A stretch of DNA of 64,000 nt from Stieleria maiorica (GTDB taxonomy: Bacteria; Planctomycetota; Planctomycetia; Pirellulales; Pirellulaceae). The stretch's first letter is position 1, and every line of letters begins with the position of its first letter. Below, piece by piece: positions 19,126 through 29,100 of the stretch. The stretch is from NCBI RefSeq assembly GCF_008035925.1, contig NZ_CP036264.1, positions 705,774 through 769,773 on the forward strand. Reading direction: 5' to 3'. The notes beneath the pieces are model-generated. The model was not told the origin of the DNA. It worked only from the letters and a program-made list of their open reading frames with translations, and searched no databases. The translations under genes and the position numbers were made by a program.

Positions 19126-19614
19126 TCATTCGTCCGTGAGAGAGGGGCGGACGGATGATCCAACGCGTGCGATGCCACTTTGCGTGAATCGCTGCGTGGC
19201 CAAGCCGGACCAAAATCTCGGCCGGAGCCAACAAACAGCGCGGACCTCCTCCGCCTCGGCCATCGCCGCGGGTGTCTCCACCGGCACCACGCTCGGTAGC
19301 ACGCCGGTCGCGATGGCATCCATCCTCTCGGCGGCCAACCGCAGCGCACTGCGTTTGAATTCGCTTGCGGTGACCTTGTCGCAATTGCCGAGTGTACGTT
19401 CGACCTGCGCGACGACACGCTCCGCTTCTTGGTCGATGACTTCCTCCTTCACCATGCGGCTTTCACGCAGGTAGCGTTCAACCAAACGCAACGTCGGTCC
19501 GCGATGCTCCATCCGCACTGCAGGCGTGTTCACCGCAGATGGACGTGTGGATACAAACGATGAAACCGAGAGATCAGGCGTCCAGACGGGCGCCGTGGTA
19601 TTGTCGAATGACAT
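19126..19614 (-). CDS. Small protein of unknown function preceding opgH
   Basis: About 162 residues from the ATG at 19614. The central part (VERYLRESRMVKEEVIDQEAERVV, then ALRLAAERMDAIATGVLPS) is helical; there is no signal peptide, transmembrane helix or domain I recognise. Its TGA abuts the GTG start of opgH with no spacer, so it is in the same operon and its translation probably feeds opgH. A role in regulating or assembling glucan synthesis is an inference from position only. The open frame continues upstream to 19779, but the shorter start fits better. Confidence 0.6.
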   Translation of the reverse strand: MSFDNTTAPVWTPDLSVSSFVSTRPSAVNTPAVRMEHRGPTLRLVERYLRESRMVKEEVIDQEAERVVAQVERTLGNCDKVTASEFKRSALRLAAERMDAIATGVLPSVVPVETPAAMAEAEEVRAVCWLRPRFWSGLATQRFTQSGIARVGSSVRPSLTDE

Positions 19615-20292
19615 GGACTTGCTTTTTGAGTTGAGAGAAGGGGCTACACCGCACTCGATCCATAAACGACCAAGTGAAAGCGGAGAGCTTCGGTTGATAA
19701 GACGGTTCAAACGCTGTACCGATTCTCTTGGGCAATTCCAGAATTCCGTCGGTCGGATGGAATCAGGAGTTGCTACCAAGGTCCCCGAATGGGATTAGCG
19801 TGAATCGAAGCACCGTTGGAAGATAAGAACGGGGCAGACTTGAATTCACGCCGCAGCACAGCGTTCGGCTCCCGCGTGAGCCATTTCATGAAACTTACAT
19901 ACGCGGTGGAATCAATTGATGTCAACGGCAAGAAAATCGAGCAGCCGTTGCGCGATTTCCGATCAATGTGAAGTGTCGCGTCGAAGGCGCGTCGAAGCAT
20001 TCATCGATTGAGAACCTTTGGGTACCGTTTGATCACGTAGCCGACGGGTGACGTTGGGATGATCGCAATTGAATTATGGGCTCGAGTTTCTGATGGAACC
20101 GAGTCTTTGATGGCACGGAAACTGCAACTGCGCGTGGAAACTGCAACTGCGCGTGGAAACTGCAACTGCGCGTGGCGTCGCCAGTGTACGCACCACACCT
20201 TTTTGCAACGACCGCATTTCTAGTCTGCTGATGGACGTTCCTTCGCTGCGACGCTGGCTCGTGTTTCAGTTCTTCTCTGGTTTTCTTAATTC
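19615..20292. other. Divergent promoter region between the opgH operon and opgG
   Basis: About 680 bases separating the two transcription units. No convincing gene is present; short open frames on both strands have no domain. It should hold the promoters for both the opgH operon and opgG. A 19-bp tandem repeat at 20117-20173 is listed separately. Confidence 0.5.
20117..20173 (+). repeat. Tandem repeat, 19-bp unit x 3
   Basis: GGAAACTGCAACTGCGCGT is present three times without change at 20117, 20136 and 20155, about 120 bp upstream of opgG. Perfect identity suggests recent expansion. Confidence 0.95.
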
Positions 20293-21888
20293 ATGCGTAG
20301 GGGTATTCCGGTGGATCTTTCGCAATGTTCCTCATTCGGTCTAGCCGTCGTGGTGATGTTCGGCGGCTTCGCGTGCCGATGCTCCGCACGTGATCCGCTT
20401 TCGACGATCCGTTGTTTCAGTGACCTTCAACAACTCGCTCGCCAGCGATCAACTCAATCGGCCCCGCCGCGAGCCACGTTGCCCGCGGCGCTGGCCGATC
20501 TGCCTTACGAGCAGTACGAGCGAATTTCGTACAAGCCCGATCTTGCGATCTGGCGCGAGGAACGTCGGACATATTTTGAGACCTTCCATCGCGGATTCGT
20601 CCAGCGCGACAAGGTGCGTGTGTTTGCGGTCACGCCATCAGGCACCGCTGAAGTCCCTTTCCAGAAAGCCAACTTCACGTATGGCGAGCAACTCGATCCC
20701 GCTTTGATTGACGACGATGCGGGACACGCCGGGATCAAACTGATCAGCACGCTGGACGGGATGCCGGGCGGGCAAGAGTTGTTGACGTTTCTCGGTGCGA
20801 GCTACTTTCGTGGCCGGAGTGCCGAGACACGCTACGGCACCTCCGCTCGGGCGTTGGCGGTCGACGTGGCACTCAATCACGACGAAGAGTTTCCGTTTTT
20901 CCACGCGTTCTGGGTCGTTCAACCGGAACCGCCCGAGTCAAAGGTGCAGGTCTTGGCACTGCTGGAAAGCCCCAGCGTGGTCGGCGCGTACCGGTTCATG
21001 TTCACACCCGATCGATGGGAGTCTCGGCTGGATGTCCGCAGCACGTTGCACTTTCGCAGTCCTGTGGAAAAGGTTGCCTTGGCTCCGCTGACGAGCATGT
21101 GGATGTGGGGCGACGGCCTGGCCGGTCCGCCCAAAGACAGTCGTCCGGCTTGCCACGACGCGGACGGGTTGCTGATCCGTCAAGCAAGCAAAGGCGGACA
21201 GTCGGAATGGATCTGGCGCGCCTTCGCGCGGCAGAGCTATCCATCGGTCAGTCGGATTGATGTGGCGCAGCTTCGCGGATTCGGATTGCTTCAACGCAAT
21301 CGAGCGTTCTTTCATTTCGACGACCACAACGCGCGCTACGATTTGCGGCCCAGTGTTTGGGTCACGCCCAAAGAACCTTGGCGTGACGGTGTCATCGAAT
21401 TGCTGGAGCTGCCCGGCGCCCACGAAGGCGTCGATAACATCGGCGCCTATTGGGTTCCCCGAGAGCAACCAAAGCCCGGAACGCCGCTTGAGCTGGATTA
21501 CACGGTCGGGTTCTTTGCCGGCGATCACGGCCAGCAGCGTTACGTCGGCCGGGCCACCGACTTCAATCTCAAACGCGGTGAGTCGAATGACAGCGTAGAG
21601 ATCGCGATACGTTTTGCCGGTACTGCGGTCGCCCAGATGTCCGAAGCATCCAGCATCCATGTCGACGTCGAAACGATCCGCGCAACCGTGGTGAAGAAGG
21701 CGGTCGAGCGGACCGACGCGGGAGACTGGATTGCCACCGTGACGCTGCGGCTGAACGAAGACGCGCCGGCCGAGATAAGTGTCCGGCTACTCGACGCAGG
21801 CCGAGCACTCACCGAGCAATTTCGCTACCTCTGTCCGCCACGAACGCCCGAGTTCGTCTACCCCGCCGTTTACACGCGAGAAGAATAG
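20293..21888 (+). CDS. opgG: Periplasmic glucan biosynthesis protein OpgG/OpgD (MdoG)
   Basis: A 531-residue exported protein: a signal peptide (GLAVVVMFGGFACRCSA) precedes the MdoG fold. Recognisable segments are LPYEQYERISYKPDLAIWR, TLDGMPGGQELLTFLGASYFR, YGTSARALAVDVA, FTPDRWESRLDVRSTLHFR, PLTSMWMWGD, DADGLLIRQASKGGQSEWIWR and LQRNRAFFHFDD. In proteobacteria OpgG modifies or helps release the backbone made by OpgH. Length is close to E. coli OpgG (511). It is divergent from the opgH operon rather than leading an opgGH operon as in enterobacteria. Confidence 0.93.
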   Translation: MRRGIPVDLSQCSSFGLAVVVMFGGFACRCSARDPLSTIRCFSDLQQLARQRSTQSAPPRATLPAALADLPYEQYERISYKPDLAIWREERRTYFETFHRGFVQRDKVRVFAVTPSGTAEVPFQKANFTYGEQLDPALIDDDAGHAGIKLISTLDGMPGGQELLTFLGASYFRGRSAETRYGTSARALAVDVALNHDEEFPFFHAFWVVQPEPPESKVQVLALLESPSVVGAYRFMFTPDRWESRLDVRSTLHFRSPVEKVALAPLTSMWMWGDGLAGPPKDSRPACHDADGLLIRQASKGGQSEWIWRAFARQSYPSVSRIDVAQLRGFGLLQRNRAFFHFDDHNARYDLRPSVWVTPKEPWRDGVIELLELPGAHEGVDNIGAYWVPREQPKPGTPLELDYTVGFFAGDHGQQRYVGRATDFNLKRGESNDSVEIAIRFAGTAVAQMSEASSIHVDVETIRATVVKKAVERTDAGDWIATVTLRLNEDAPAEISVRLLDAGRALTEQFRYLCPPRTPEFVYPAVYTREE

Positions 21889-21894
21889 TTTTCG

Positions 21895-21969
21895 CTGGTG
21901 TCCAGGCTTTAGCCGCCACATTTCGCTGCTCCGCAGCGTAGGGGAAGTCGCCTAAACGCTAAACACCAG
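21895..21969. terminator. Hairpin between convergent opgG and PEP-CTERM genes (family 3 repeat)
   Basis: Outer arms CTGGTGT (21895 on) and ACACCAG (ending 21969) with inner CGCTGC-TCC-GCAGCG. The same architecture recurs at 37792-37866 and a half arm at 8812. Its place six bases after the opgG stop and 110 bp from the opposing stop suits a two-way terminator, but no T-run is evident. Confidence 0.5.
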
Positions 21970-22081
21970 CACGGGTGTCGCTGCTTCAAGTACGATGCCC
22001 TTCCGGGCTGTCGCCCCCCAGTCGCACCGCGACGATCACGGAAAGCGACCGGCCCGTTGATCGTGAAGCATCGCGTAATGC

Positions 22082-22939
22082 TTACGCCTGCTGGGATCGG
22101 CGTCGCCGCCAGCTGGCGGCGGTGATGCTCAAGAGAATCACCGCGGTGGTGGCCGGTTCGGGGATGGCGGTGACTTGGCCGGACAGGATCAGGTTGTCGA
22201 TGCCGAAGTCTTGGTCGCTCGTCGCACCTTCGCTGCCGTACAGTCGCAGCGCAAACGTGTTGGTGCCAGCGGCCGCTTGCACACCGTTCAAGTCGATCGG
22301 ACCGGTGTTCCAACGCCCGGTCGAAAAATCCTCGCCCGTCGATTCGGCTCCCGCTTCACCCGGTGCGTGATGGTCGTGTGCCACGTTGGTCAGAAAGTCG
22401 GTGTCGCCGAGCAAGCCGTCAACCGCAGGGTCACCCTCTGGGTTGACGAACAAGGAATAGGTGACGCGGGCACCACTGGTGTTCGTCCCGCGAGTCTTCA
22501 AGGAGTCGAAACTGATCGATTGCAGATTCAGTCGGAATCCGACGTGGACGTTGACGTCAAAGTAAACGACTTGATTCGTGAACTCGAGTGATCGATCGTC
22601 ATTCTCGTCGGTGCTGAATCCGAGCGCATTGTCGTAGTCATCGGCGGCGAAGCCGAGTGCGGCCGTGGGATCCAGGTTGCGAGAAAACTGCAATTCGCTA
22701 ACCGTCACACCCGCGTTGGAGACGCTGCTGGATAGGTTCAGCCCCGTGTTGAATCCGCTCGGATTGCTGGTCTCGGTGGTGTAGTCGTTGCCTTCAAATT
22801 CAAAGCGTGCGATGACATCGGCTTGCGCCATCTGGCTCCATCCGATGACCAAACAAAACAGACAGGCCGGGATGAATGGGGTGAAGGTGCGCCAGGGACT
22901 TCGGTTCACCGGACGCGGGGTTCGTTGACGCAGCGGCAT
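22082..22939 (-). CDS. PEP-CTERM exported protein
   Basis: A 285-residue secreted protein. A basic N-terminus and hydrophobic run (PACLFCLVIGWSQMAQA) form the signal peptide. The middle is a beta-rich domain with Asn/Asp/Thr-rich strands of the kind seen in bacterial surface proteins. The C-terminus has the sorting signal: IPEPAT, a hydrophobic helix (TAVILLSITAASW) and the basic end RRRRSQ. Such proteins are processed by exosortase and usually end up in the outer envelope or exopolysaccharide matrix. GGAG lies five bases before the ATG at 22939, which fixes the start. Confidence 0.88.
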   Translation of the reverse strand: MPLRQRTPRPVNRSPWRTFTPFIPACLFCLVIGWSQMAQADVIARFEFEGNDYTTETSNPSGFNTGLNLSSSVSNAGVTVSELQFSRNLDPTAALGFAADDYDNALGFSTDENDDRSLEFTNQVVYFDVNVHVGFRLNLQSISFDSLKTRGTNTSGARVTYSLFVNPEGDPAVDGLLGDTDFLTNVAHDHHAPGEAGAESTGEDFSTGRWNTGPIDLNGVQAAAGTNTFALRLYGSEGATSDQDFGIDNLILSGQVTAIPEPATTAVILLSITAASWRRRRSQQA

Positions 22940-23480
22940 GTCAGCTCCGCGGTACAAATGGGGGCGGATAGGAAATATAAATCGTCGCAGTGCCCCGGTT
23001 GATGTCGGGCACTATAGCGAATGGGATGTTATTCCGCGCCGGGATGTACAAATGATCGAAGTTCGGTGCGACGACCGGGCGCACCTTGCGGGTTGAACGC
23101 GGGTGCCGGAGATCAGACACTGGGCCCGTCGATCACTGGCTACTGGAATGGATCAACAGCGAAAACCCACGGATGGCAAGGCGTCCCCGCGGATCCCAGG
23201 CTGGATGACATCCGTGCGTACGCCTTGCCATCCGTGGGCCGATTTTTCGAAGTACACCATCGCAACGAGACGCGCCGTGACATGTGCCCGCAACGCACAC
23301 GCATCAATGCTCCAGGGCCGGTCGCTCCTCCGCCGGATCCGGAATCTTTGGCCGTTGAAATGACCACCCCGCTGTCGGAACGCGTCCGCGACAATTAATC
23401 TTGTGCGATGGCTCGCTCGGTGAAACCGCTCTGCAATGACGCAGGCCACCGGGACGCTCGGTTCTTGATTCGAAAAGTCG
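22940..23480. other. Intergenic region with two dyads, no gene
   Basis: About 540 bases. GTGCCC (22990-22995) and GGGCAC (23007-23012) make a short dyad about 50 bp before the PEP-CTERM start that could be an operator. A long inverted repeat at 23166-23238 is listed separately. Open frames crossing this inverted repeat are judged non-coding. Confidence 0.4.
23166..23238. repeat. Perfect 19-bp inverted repeat with 35-base loop
   Basis: CCCACGGATGGCAAGGCGT (23166-23184) is perfectly complementary to 23220-23238. The right arm is followed by CCGATTTTTCG. Such a perfect, long stem in an intergenic region looks like a mobile hairpin element or a structured RNA; no second copy was noticed in this window. 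Confidence 0.85.
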
Positions 23481-24839
23481 ATGTCCAGACAAGACTCCCT
23501 GCCCGATTATGGACGCACGTTTCCGCTGTACGTGCCGCCGATCGACTGGTTTTTTCTGATCGACGACAGCCCCGAGTACACGATGTCGTTCTTCTTGGAC
23601 CTGGATTTTTCTGGCCAATTGGACCAAGACCTCTTCCAAGCCGCGCTCGACGAGGCGCTATCACGCCATCCGCTGCTGTTCTGCGTCATCGAACTGGCCA
23701 AAAAGAATCGCCTCTGCTGGGTTCTGGCTCCCGACAAAGTTTCACCGGTCGATTGGGCCGACGGCGACGTGCCGGTGGAGTTCAAGAACAACGGCTACAT
23801 CGACATTCGCACCGAAACAGGGCTCCGCATCTGGGTCCGGCAGTCGGCCGATTCGGCCCGCGTCACGATGCAATTTCACCATTCGGCCTGTGACGGCACC
23901 GGCGCCTACCGCTTCGTCGGCGACCTGCTGGGGTGTTACATGAAGCGGTTGTCCAGCTGCGAAGGCAAGGTCGAACTGGGTAATTATGACAGTGCCCTCT
24001 TGAAAGTCCGCCGGTCGAAAATGCGCAGCATCCGCATCCACGACAGCGGCTTTAAGAAACTGAAGATCGCGGTCGCCGAAGGCTGGAACCATCTCAGCAC
24101 CCGAACCGCCCCGCTGCGACCTCCCGCCTCGCCGCCCAACAAGTTCGTCTTGCCGGGAATGGTCAAGCAGGAGTTCTCCGCCGGCGATCTGGCGACGCTG
24201 CGGACCGCCGCGACCTCTCAAGGTGGCACGCTGAACGACCTGTTCCTGTGCAAGATGTTTCAAGCGGCGCTGAAGTGGAACGGGCCGACGACCGGATCAC
24301 GCAAGATCCGGATGCTCGTTCCCGCCGACATGCGCGACGGACAAGATTTTGAGATCCCGGCCTGCAACATGACCGCCTGCACCTTCGTCACCAAGTCGGC
24401 TGCCGAGATCGAAGACGACAAGCGATTGATGGATTCGGTCATCAAAGACACATTGGCGCTCAAAAACGGCGCGCCCCAATCGGCCTTCGTCAACGCGCTG
24501 ACGTCGGCCATGGAAGGTTCGGTGATGCAAAAGCTGCTCAAGTACGGCGGCTGTCTTGCCACCGGCGTGTTTTCCAACGCCGGCGACCCTTCACGCCGCT
24601 TCACCGGCCGACTGCCCAAGCAACGCGGCAAGATCGCTTGCGATGAATTCACGCTCGAAGCGATCACCGGCGTGCCCCCGCTGCGCAAACACACCCGCAG
24701 CACGCTGTCGTCCAGCATCTACGGTCGCAAACTGTGCTTTTCACTCCGCTGTGATCCCTATCTGTTTGGCGAACGCGACACGAAAGAGCTGCTGGAATTG
24801 TTTTGCGACCAACTCAGGCCGTTGACGCAGAAGGCGTAA
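23481..24839 (+). CDS. Stand-alone condensation-domain-like acyltransferase
   Basis: A 452-residue soluble protein. HHSACDG at residues 133-139 is the HHxxxDG catalytic motif of the condensation-domain/carnitine-acyltransferase-like superfamily, which joins amino acids or fatty acyl groups to amines or alcohols. The N-terminus (PPIDWFFLIDDSPEYTMSFFLDLDFSGQLD) and the second half with GGTLNDLFLCKMFQAALKWN and MLVPADMR are in keeping with this fold (compare PapA-type and alcohol O-acetyltransferase-like proteins). No carrier protein or adenylation domain is near. Likely an acyl transfer to a lipid or sugar; substrate unknown. Confidence 0.8.
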   Translation: MSRQDSLPDYGRTFPLYVPPIDWFFLIDDSPEYTMSFFLDLDFSGQLDQDLFQAALDEALSRHPLLFCVIELAKKNRLCWVLAPDKVSPVDWADGDVPVEFKNNGYIDIRTETGLRIWVRQSADSARVTMQFHHSACDGTGAYRFVGDLLGCYMKRLSSCEGKVELGNYDSALLKVRRSKMRSIRIHDSGFKKLKIAVAEGWNHLSTRTAPLRPPASPPNKFVLPGMVKQEFSAGDLATLRTAATSQGGTLNDLFLCKMFQAALKWNGPTTGSRKIRMLVPADMRDGQDFEIPACNMTACTFVTKSAAEIEDDKRLMDSVIKDTLALKNGAPQSAFVNALTSAMEGSVMQKLLKYGGCLATGVFSNAGDPSRRFTGRLPKQRGKIACDEFTLEAITGVPPLRKHTRSTLSSSIYGRKLCFSLRCDPYLFGERDTKELLELFCDQLRPLTQKA

Positions 24840-24935
24840 TGCCAGCCCGCCGCGAATGCCAGCCCGTCGCGTAAGCAAGGGGCACGTGGTGGTTGAAAGG
24901 AGGCCGCTCGCTTACGCGTCCCGCTGGCAATCCTC
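24840..24935. repeat. Dispersed repeat with TGCCAGC and GTCCCGCTGGCA ends
   Basis: The first 45 bases (TGCCAGCCCGCCGCGAATGC onward) recur inverted at about 31379-31425. The right end (CTCGCTTACGCGTCCCGCTG) recurs at about 35623-35645 and 35782-35801 and in diverged form near 31204 and 59070. It reaches into the 3' end of the next gene (stop at 24912), supplying its last codons. Confidence 0.7.
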
Positions 24936-26117
24936 TTCGCTGTTGATTCCCAGCGAATAGGCAAACCGTCCCAACATGGCGGCGTACAGGAAAGCGATGG
25001 CGACACAGATCGCTGCACCAACGCCCGCGTAAATCGGTTCGGGCGGCGCGAACGCGAAATACACCAGCGGCACCGCCAACGTCGCTCCGGCGGCAAAGTA
25101 AAACAGCCGAGACGCGCGCCGGGAACGCTGAAAGCCACGAAACACGTCAAAAGAAACCGGCGCCATCACGGTCTGGTTGTCTAAGATCGACAGCACCACG
25201 TACGGAAACATCAGGTGCGCCCCCAGCAGCATCAGGCTCACCGTGACGAGCGTATGCGTTGAAAACAACGTCGCCAAAAACAGCGCCGGTGTCACCGAGC
25301 AAACCAGCGCCGCCCCGACGATCAAACAAGACTCCAGCCATGCGTACAGATCGATCGTCGGCCAGTCTTCCACGGTCCGGCTGCCGTTGGCGACCGCATC
25401 GACGATCGCCAGTCCGCAGGTCATTGCCAGTGAAAACCCGATCGCCATCACGGGGAACGTCGCAAACCCAAGCCGCGGCCGTGCGACCGTCGCCGCGACC
25501 GAAACCGCCAGCAGCGAAGCGACGGCGACCAGATGAATCACGACGCCCGGATCGACGAACACACTGGTGACAGATTTGACCCAGCTGTTCATCGCGTTTT
25601 CGGTGCGGCTAAGATCCTCCGCCTCCTGCTCCACCACCACCTCGGCCGACTTCATCAAGTTATCGATCACCAGCCCGGCGTTTTCGGTGCGGCGTTCGAA
25701 GGGATGGAGTTCGCTACTCGGAAACGAATCCGGTAGTGGCGCCGATTGGGAAGCGGACGATGACGATGCGACAAGCTTCTTCGGTGGCCGAGGGACCCTG
25801 ACCCTGCTGTGACAATCATTGCAGCGCACCGTGCTGCCGACCTGACGGACGCTGACGTACTTGACGCTCTCACACTTGGGGCAACGCAGGCGAAATTGCT
25901 CCGTGCCTTGCGATGCTTGCGGCGCGAAGTTTGAATCGGAAGGCGAATCCTCCAGCCCCAGCCAATCTTCGCCCTGATGATCGCCAGCGGAGTTCTCGGC
26001 GGCCGGCGCGGTCAAAAACGGCTGCGAGCACGCCGGGCATCGCACCCGCCGACCGGCCTGCCGTTCACGGACCGAAACACGGGCGTTGCATTTCGGACAG
26101 AGAACGATTTGTGCCAT
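24912..26117 (-). CDS. Membrane protein with two zinc ribbons
   Basis: A 401-residue protein. The N-terminal MJ0042-like ribbon (CPKC near residue 8, CPAC near 28) and a second ribbon (CPKC, CNDC, about 77-102) are followed by a Ser-rich linker and a membrane domain with about six helices (for example VVIHLVAVASLLAVSVAA and FATFPVMAIGFSLAMTCGLAIV). No catalytic motif. Related in design to the protein at 337-861. Possibly a sensor or a scaffold; unknown function. The last few codons lie in a dispersed repeat. Confidence 0.78.
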   Translation of the reverse strand: MAQIVLCPKCNARVSVRERQAGRRVRCPACSQPFLTAPAAENSAGDHQGEDWLGLEDSPSDSNFAPQASQGTEQFRLRCPKCESVKYVSVRQVGSTVRCNDCHSRVRVPRPPKKLVASSSSASQSAPLPDSFPSSELHPFERRTENAGLVIDNLMKSAEVVVEQEAEDLSRTENAMNSWVKSVTSVFVDPGVVIHLVAVASLLAVSVAATVARPRLGFATFPVMAIGFSLAMTCGLAIVDAVANGSRTVEDWPTIDLYAWLESCLIVGAALVCSVTPALFLATLFSTHTLVTVSLMLLGAHLMFPYVVLSILDNQTVMAPVSFDVFRGFQRSRRASRLFYFAAGATLAVPLVYFAFAPPEPIYAGVGAAICVAIAFLYAAMLGRFAYSLGINSEEDCQRDA

Positions 26118-26164
26118 GGTCGCCGCTGGGAAACGAGTTTCAAAGATGACTCACGCCATCCTGT

Positions 26165-29100
26165 TCACTGCTGCAGCCGTTCATCATACAGCATGATCGA
26201 TCGGAGGATGGGCAACAGGTTGTCGCTCCGCCGGATCGTCCGCACCCGCTTGCCCGCCCTGTCGTAGATGATCGATCCGATACCATCGGATTGGCCGTAA
26301 CGTTCCGTCACACGTGCCTGCGGGTTATCGATCGCGATCGGGAAGTCGTTCTTCTCCAACAGTCGTTTTGTCGCCGGGGAACCAGCTTGTTGAGAACTCA
26401 CGACACCCACAACGTCCAAGCCCTGGTCACCATAAATCTGTTGGCAGAGTTGCGTTTCTGCGAACTGTCCTGGATGCCAGACAAACGAAATCAAGACGAA
26501 TTGCCCCCGAAGTGCGTCGACATCAAGACGTCGGCCATCGAACCAGTCGACTTGGCCGAAGGGCTGGATCTCCAGAGGTGCCTCGCGATACGAAGAAACG
26601 GTTTCAAGCTGGGCGATTAAATCGGGCGACACTTCGATTTCGATAGGCGCGGCAGGCAGGTTGGGGACCGTATGCCAATCACTACGGCTGACGGTGCGAT
26701 CACCAAAACGTGCGCGCGAACTGCCTTCGACAGCCAACCCATATTCCAGGCCTTCACTAAGTCCGGCGAATCGGACAAAACCGTATTCATCGGTGAAATC
26801 TCGGAGCAACGTGGTTCGAAAGCTTGATCTGGCCCGACCGCCCAGGTTGCCAGACCGGACACCAAGCCCTACCGGGACGCCGGATAATGTTTTGCCGGCT
26901 CTGTCACGCAGGACGCCGGTGAGAACGCCTTCGGGTGCGAGGCGAATCCGCAGGTCTTGCCCGTCGGTCGGAGCGGCGACGACACGGGAGAGTCGCTGGT
27001 GGGGATGAAACGCTTGAATCGTTCGCATGCGTCGGGACGGTTCGAGCTCGAAGTCGCCGTTTTCGTCGGCGATGACCGGCGACTCACGTAGGTGAGGAAC
27101 GATGATCGCACTCGGAACTCCTTCTCCCGATGCGAGTACGACGCGTCCCCGAATCATGGATTCCGGCTGGACCGAGAGCGGCTCGATCGACGTGGTGTTC
27201 GACGCCGCAACTTCCACGGATACCTCCGTCTCGGACGATTTCCACTTCCCAGAGGCCATGTCGACCGAAACGCGATACTCCCCTTCGGCAAGCGTGCACT
27301 GATAACGGCCGTCAGCATCGGTTCCGACCTGCTTGATCACGCGGTTGTCCTGGACGAAACGCACGCTGACGTTGGCAACGCCTTGACCGCTGGTCGCATG
27401 GACGACCGTTCCCTCGACGACACCGGTCCGGTGCAACGTAAACGGCATCTCGGGCTCCGCCGGACGATAGAAATACCACGGCAACCCTTCAAGCGTCGGG
27501 TGTGCGATGTTGATGGTGGTGTGTCGGTCGCGCAGTCGCCCTTGGACCACGCCGCTCGCATCGACATCGAATGTCAACACGCTGTGGCCACCGTCCTCCG
27601 AGACGGTGGCTTCGATCGTCGCCTGGTCGATCAGATCAGGGTCGCTTTTGCACGTGACGACGAAGCGAACTGCATTCCCTTTTTCGATCACTGCTCGCAG
27701 CGGCTCGTTTCCAAACTCGACTTCCCATACCGGCGTCGCAGCGTACTGCGGATGTGACAGCCGCAAGTCGTAGTTGCGTGACCGATCGATCGACGGAATG
27801 GTCAGTCGCCCCGCGGCATTCGAGCGGGGCGATTCCAGATCGAAGGCTGCCCAGTCTTCTGGAAAGATATAGAGATTGCTGGCGTGATCGCCGTTGGTGT
27901 TGATTTGTTCGACCAAGACATCCGAAACCGGTTCGCCTTGTTCGTTCACGACATCGACCACGCAAGCATCCGCGGCCACCAACGACACGTCGATGTCCTC
28001 CAGTTCGGTGAACGAATCCGGTTGCGAGAGATAGCGAGTCACGTTTTGCTGTCCGATCGCATATCCGGATGCATGAACGCGTATGGAGATGTAAGGCAGT
28101 TCCGACGAACCGACCGGCAGATCACCAAACCGATAGCGTCCCGATCTGTCGGTCTTTGAAGTGGTCCGATGGAGTTGGCGGTCTTCGCCGACACGGTACA
28201 CCAACAATACCGTCGCGTCGGCGATCGGTTGCCCGTCTTCGTTATGTACCGTCCCCTGGATCGGCGTGTCGGGTTCGGTGTCCCCTGTTTTCGTCTCGAT
28301 TGGATCGGAATCGGCGTCGTCTGTCTCTGCGGAAACGGGTTCAGCGGTCGGCTGATTCGTCGGCGTTTGAGGATTCTCGATCCCCCACGCCATCGACGCC
28401 AGACTGCCCAGCCCGACCGCGATGCAGGTCGCCATCGCCACGGCGATCCATCCACGCGTGGAAACCCGCGTCGATCGATTGCGGCGACGATCCAGAAGCG
28501 ACGCGATGCGATGTTCCAGTTTCCACTGCGATGAAAACAGACCGGCGACGACCATCGGTGCACCATGTCCGCTGCGTCGCTGGGCAATGTCCAACAAGGT
28601 TTGACTGTATTGCACTCCATCGGTGACCGCCAACACATGGTTGTCACAAACATCCTCGCGGGCCTGGCCAAGCCGCCGATTGACGCGGTGGACCAGGGGA
28701 TGCCACCAATACAGCGCCGCGGCAAGGTGCTGAAGCAACACGACCATCTGGTCACGCCGCGCGACGTGCGCCAGTTCGTGAATCAGCACCTCCAGCAGTT
28801 GCTGCCGTGTCGCGGTTCCCGGCATTTCAGCGGGCAAAACGATGCAAGGACGCAGGATGCCGGTCGCCAAAGGTGTATCAGTGCGGTCGGACGTCGCAAG
28901 GGCGATTCGGTGCTTGTCCGCGCCCAAGTGCTTGCAGGCCTCGGCAAAAACATCCAACGCGCCGGAATCACAGACCGGTCGAGCCCTCTGCAGCAGGAGA
29001 CGCACACGCAACAAGCTGACCGTCATCCGAATCAGCAAGACCAAGCCGCCAAGAAACCATGTCGCCGAGGCAAATGGTGTCAGGGCGTGCATCCAGTCCA

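Noticed and set aside
23021-23398. 125-codon frame and its antisense partners over the 19-bp inverted repeat
   Set aside because: They encode the palindrome in both directions and have no support.
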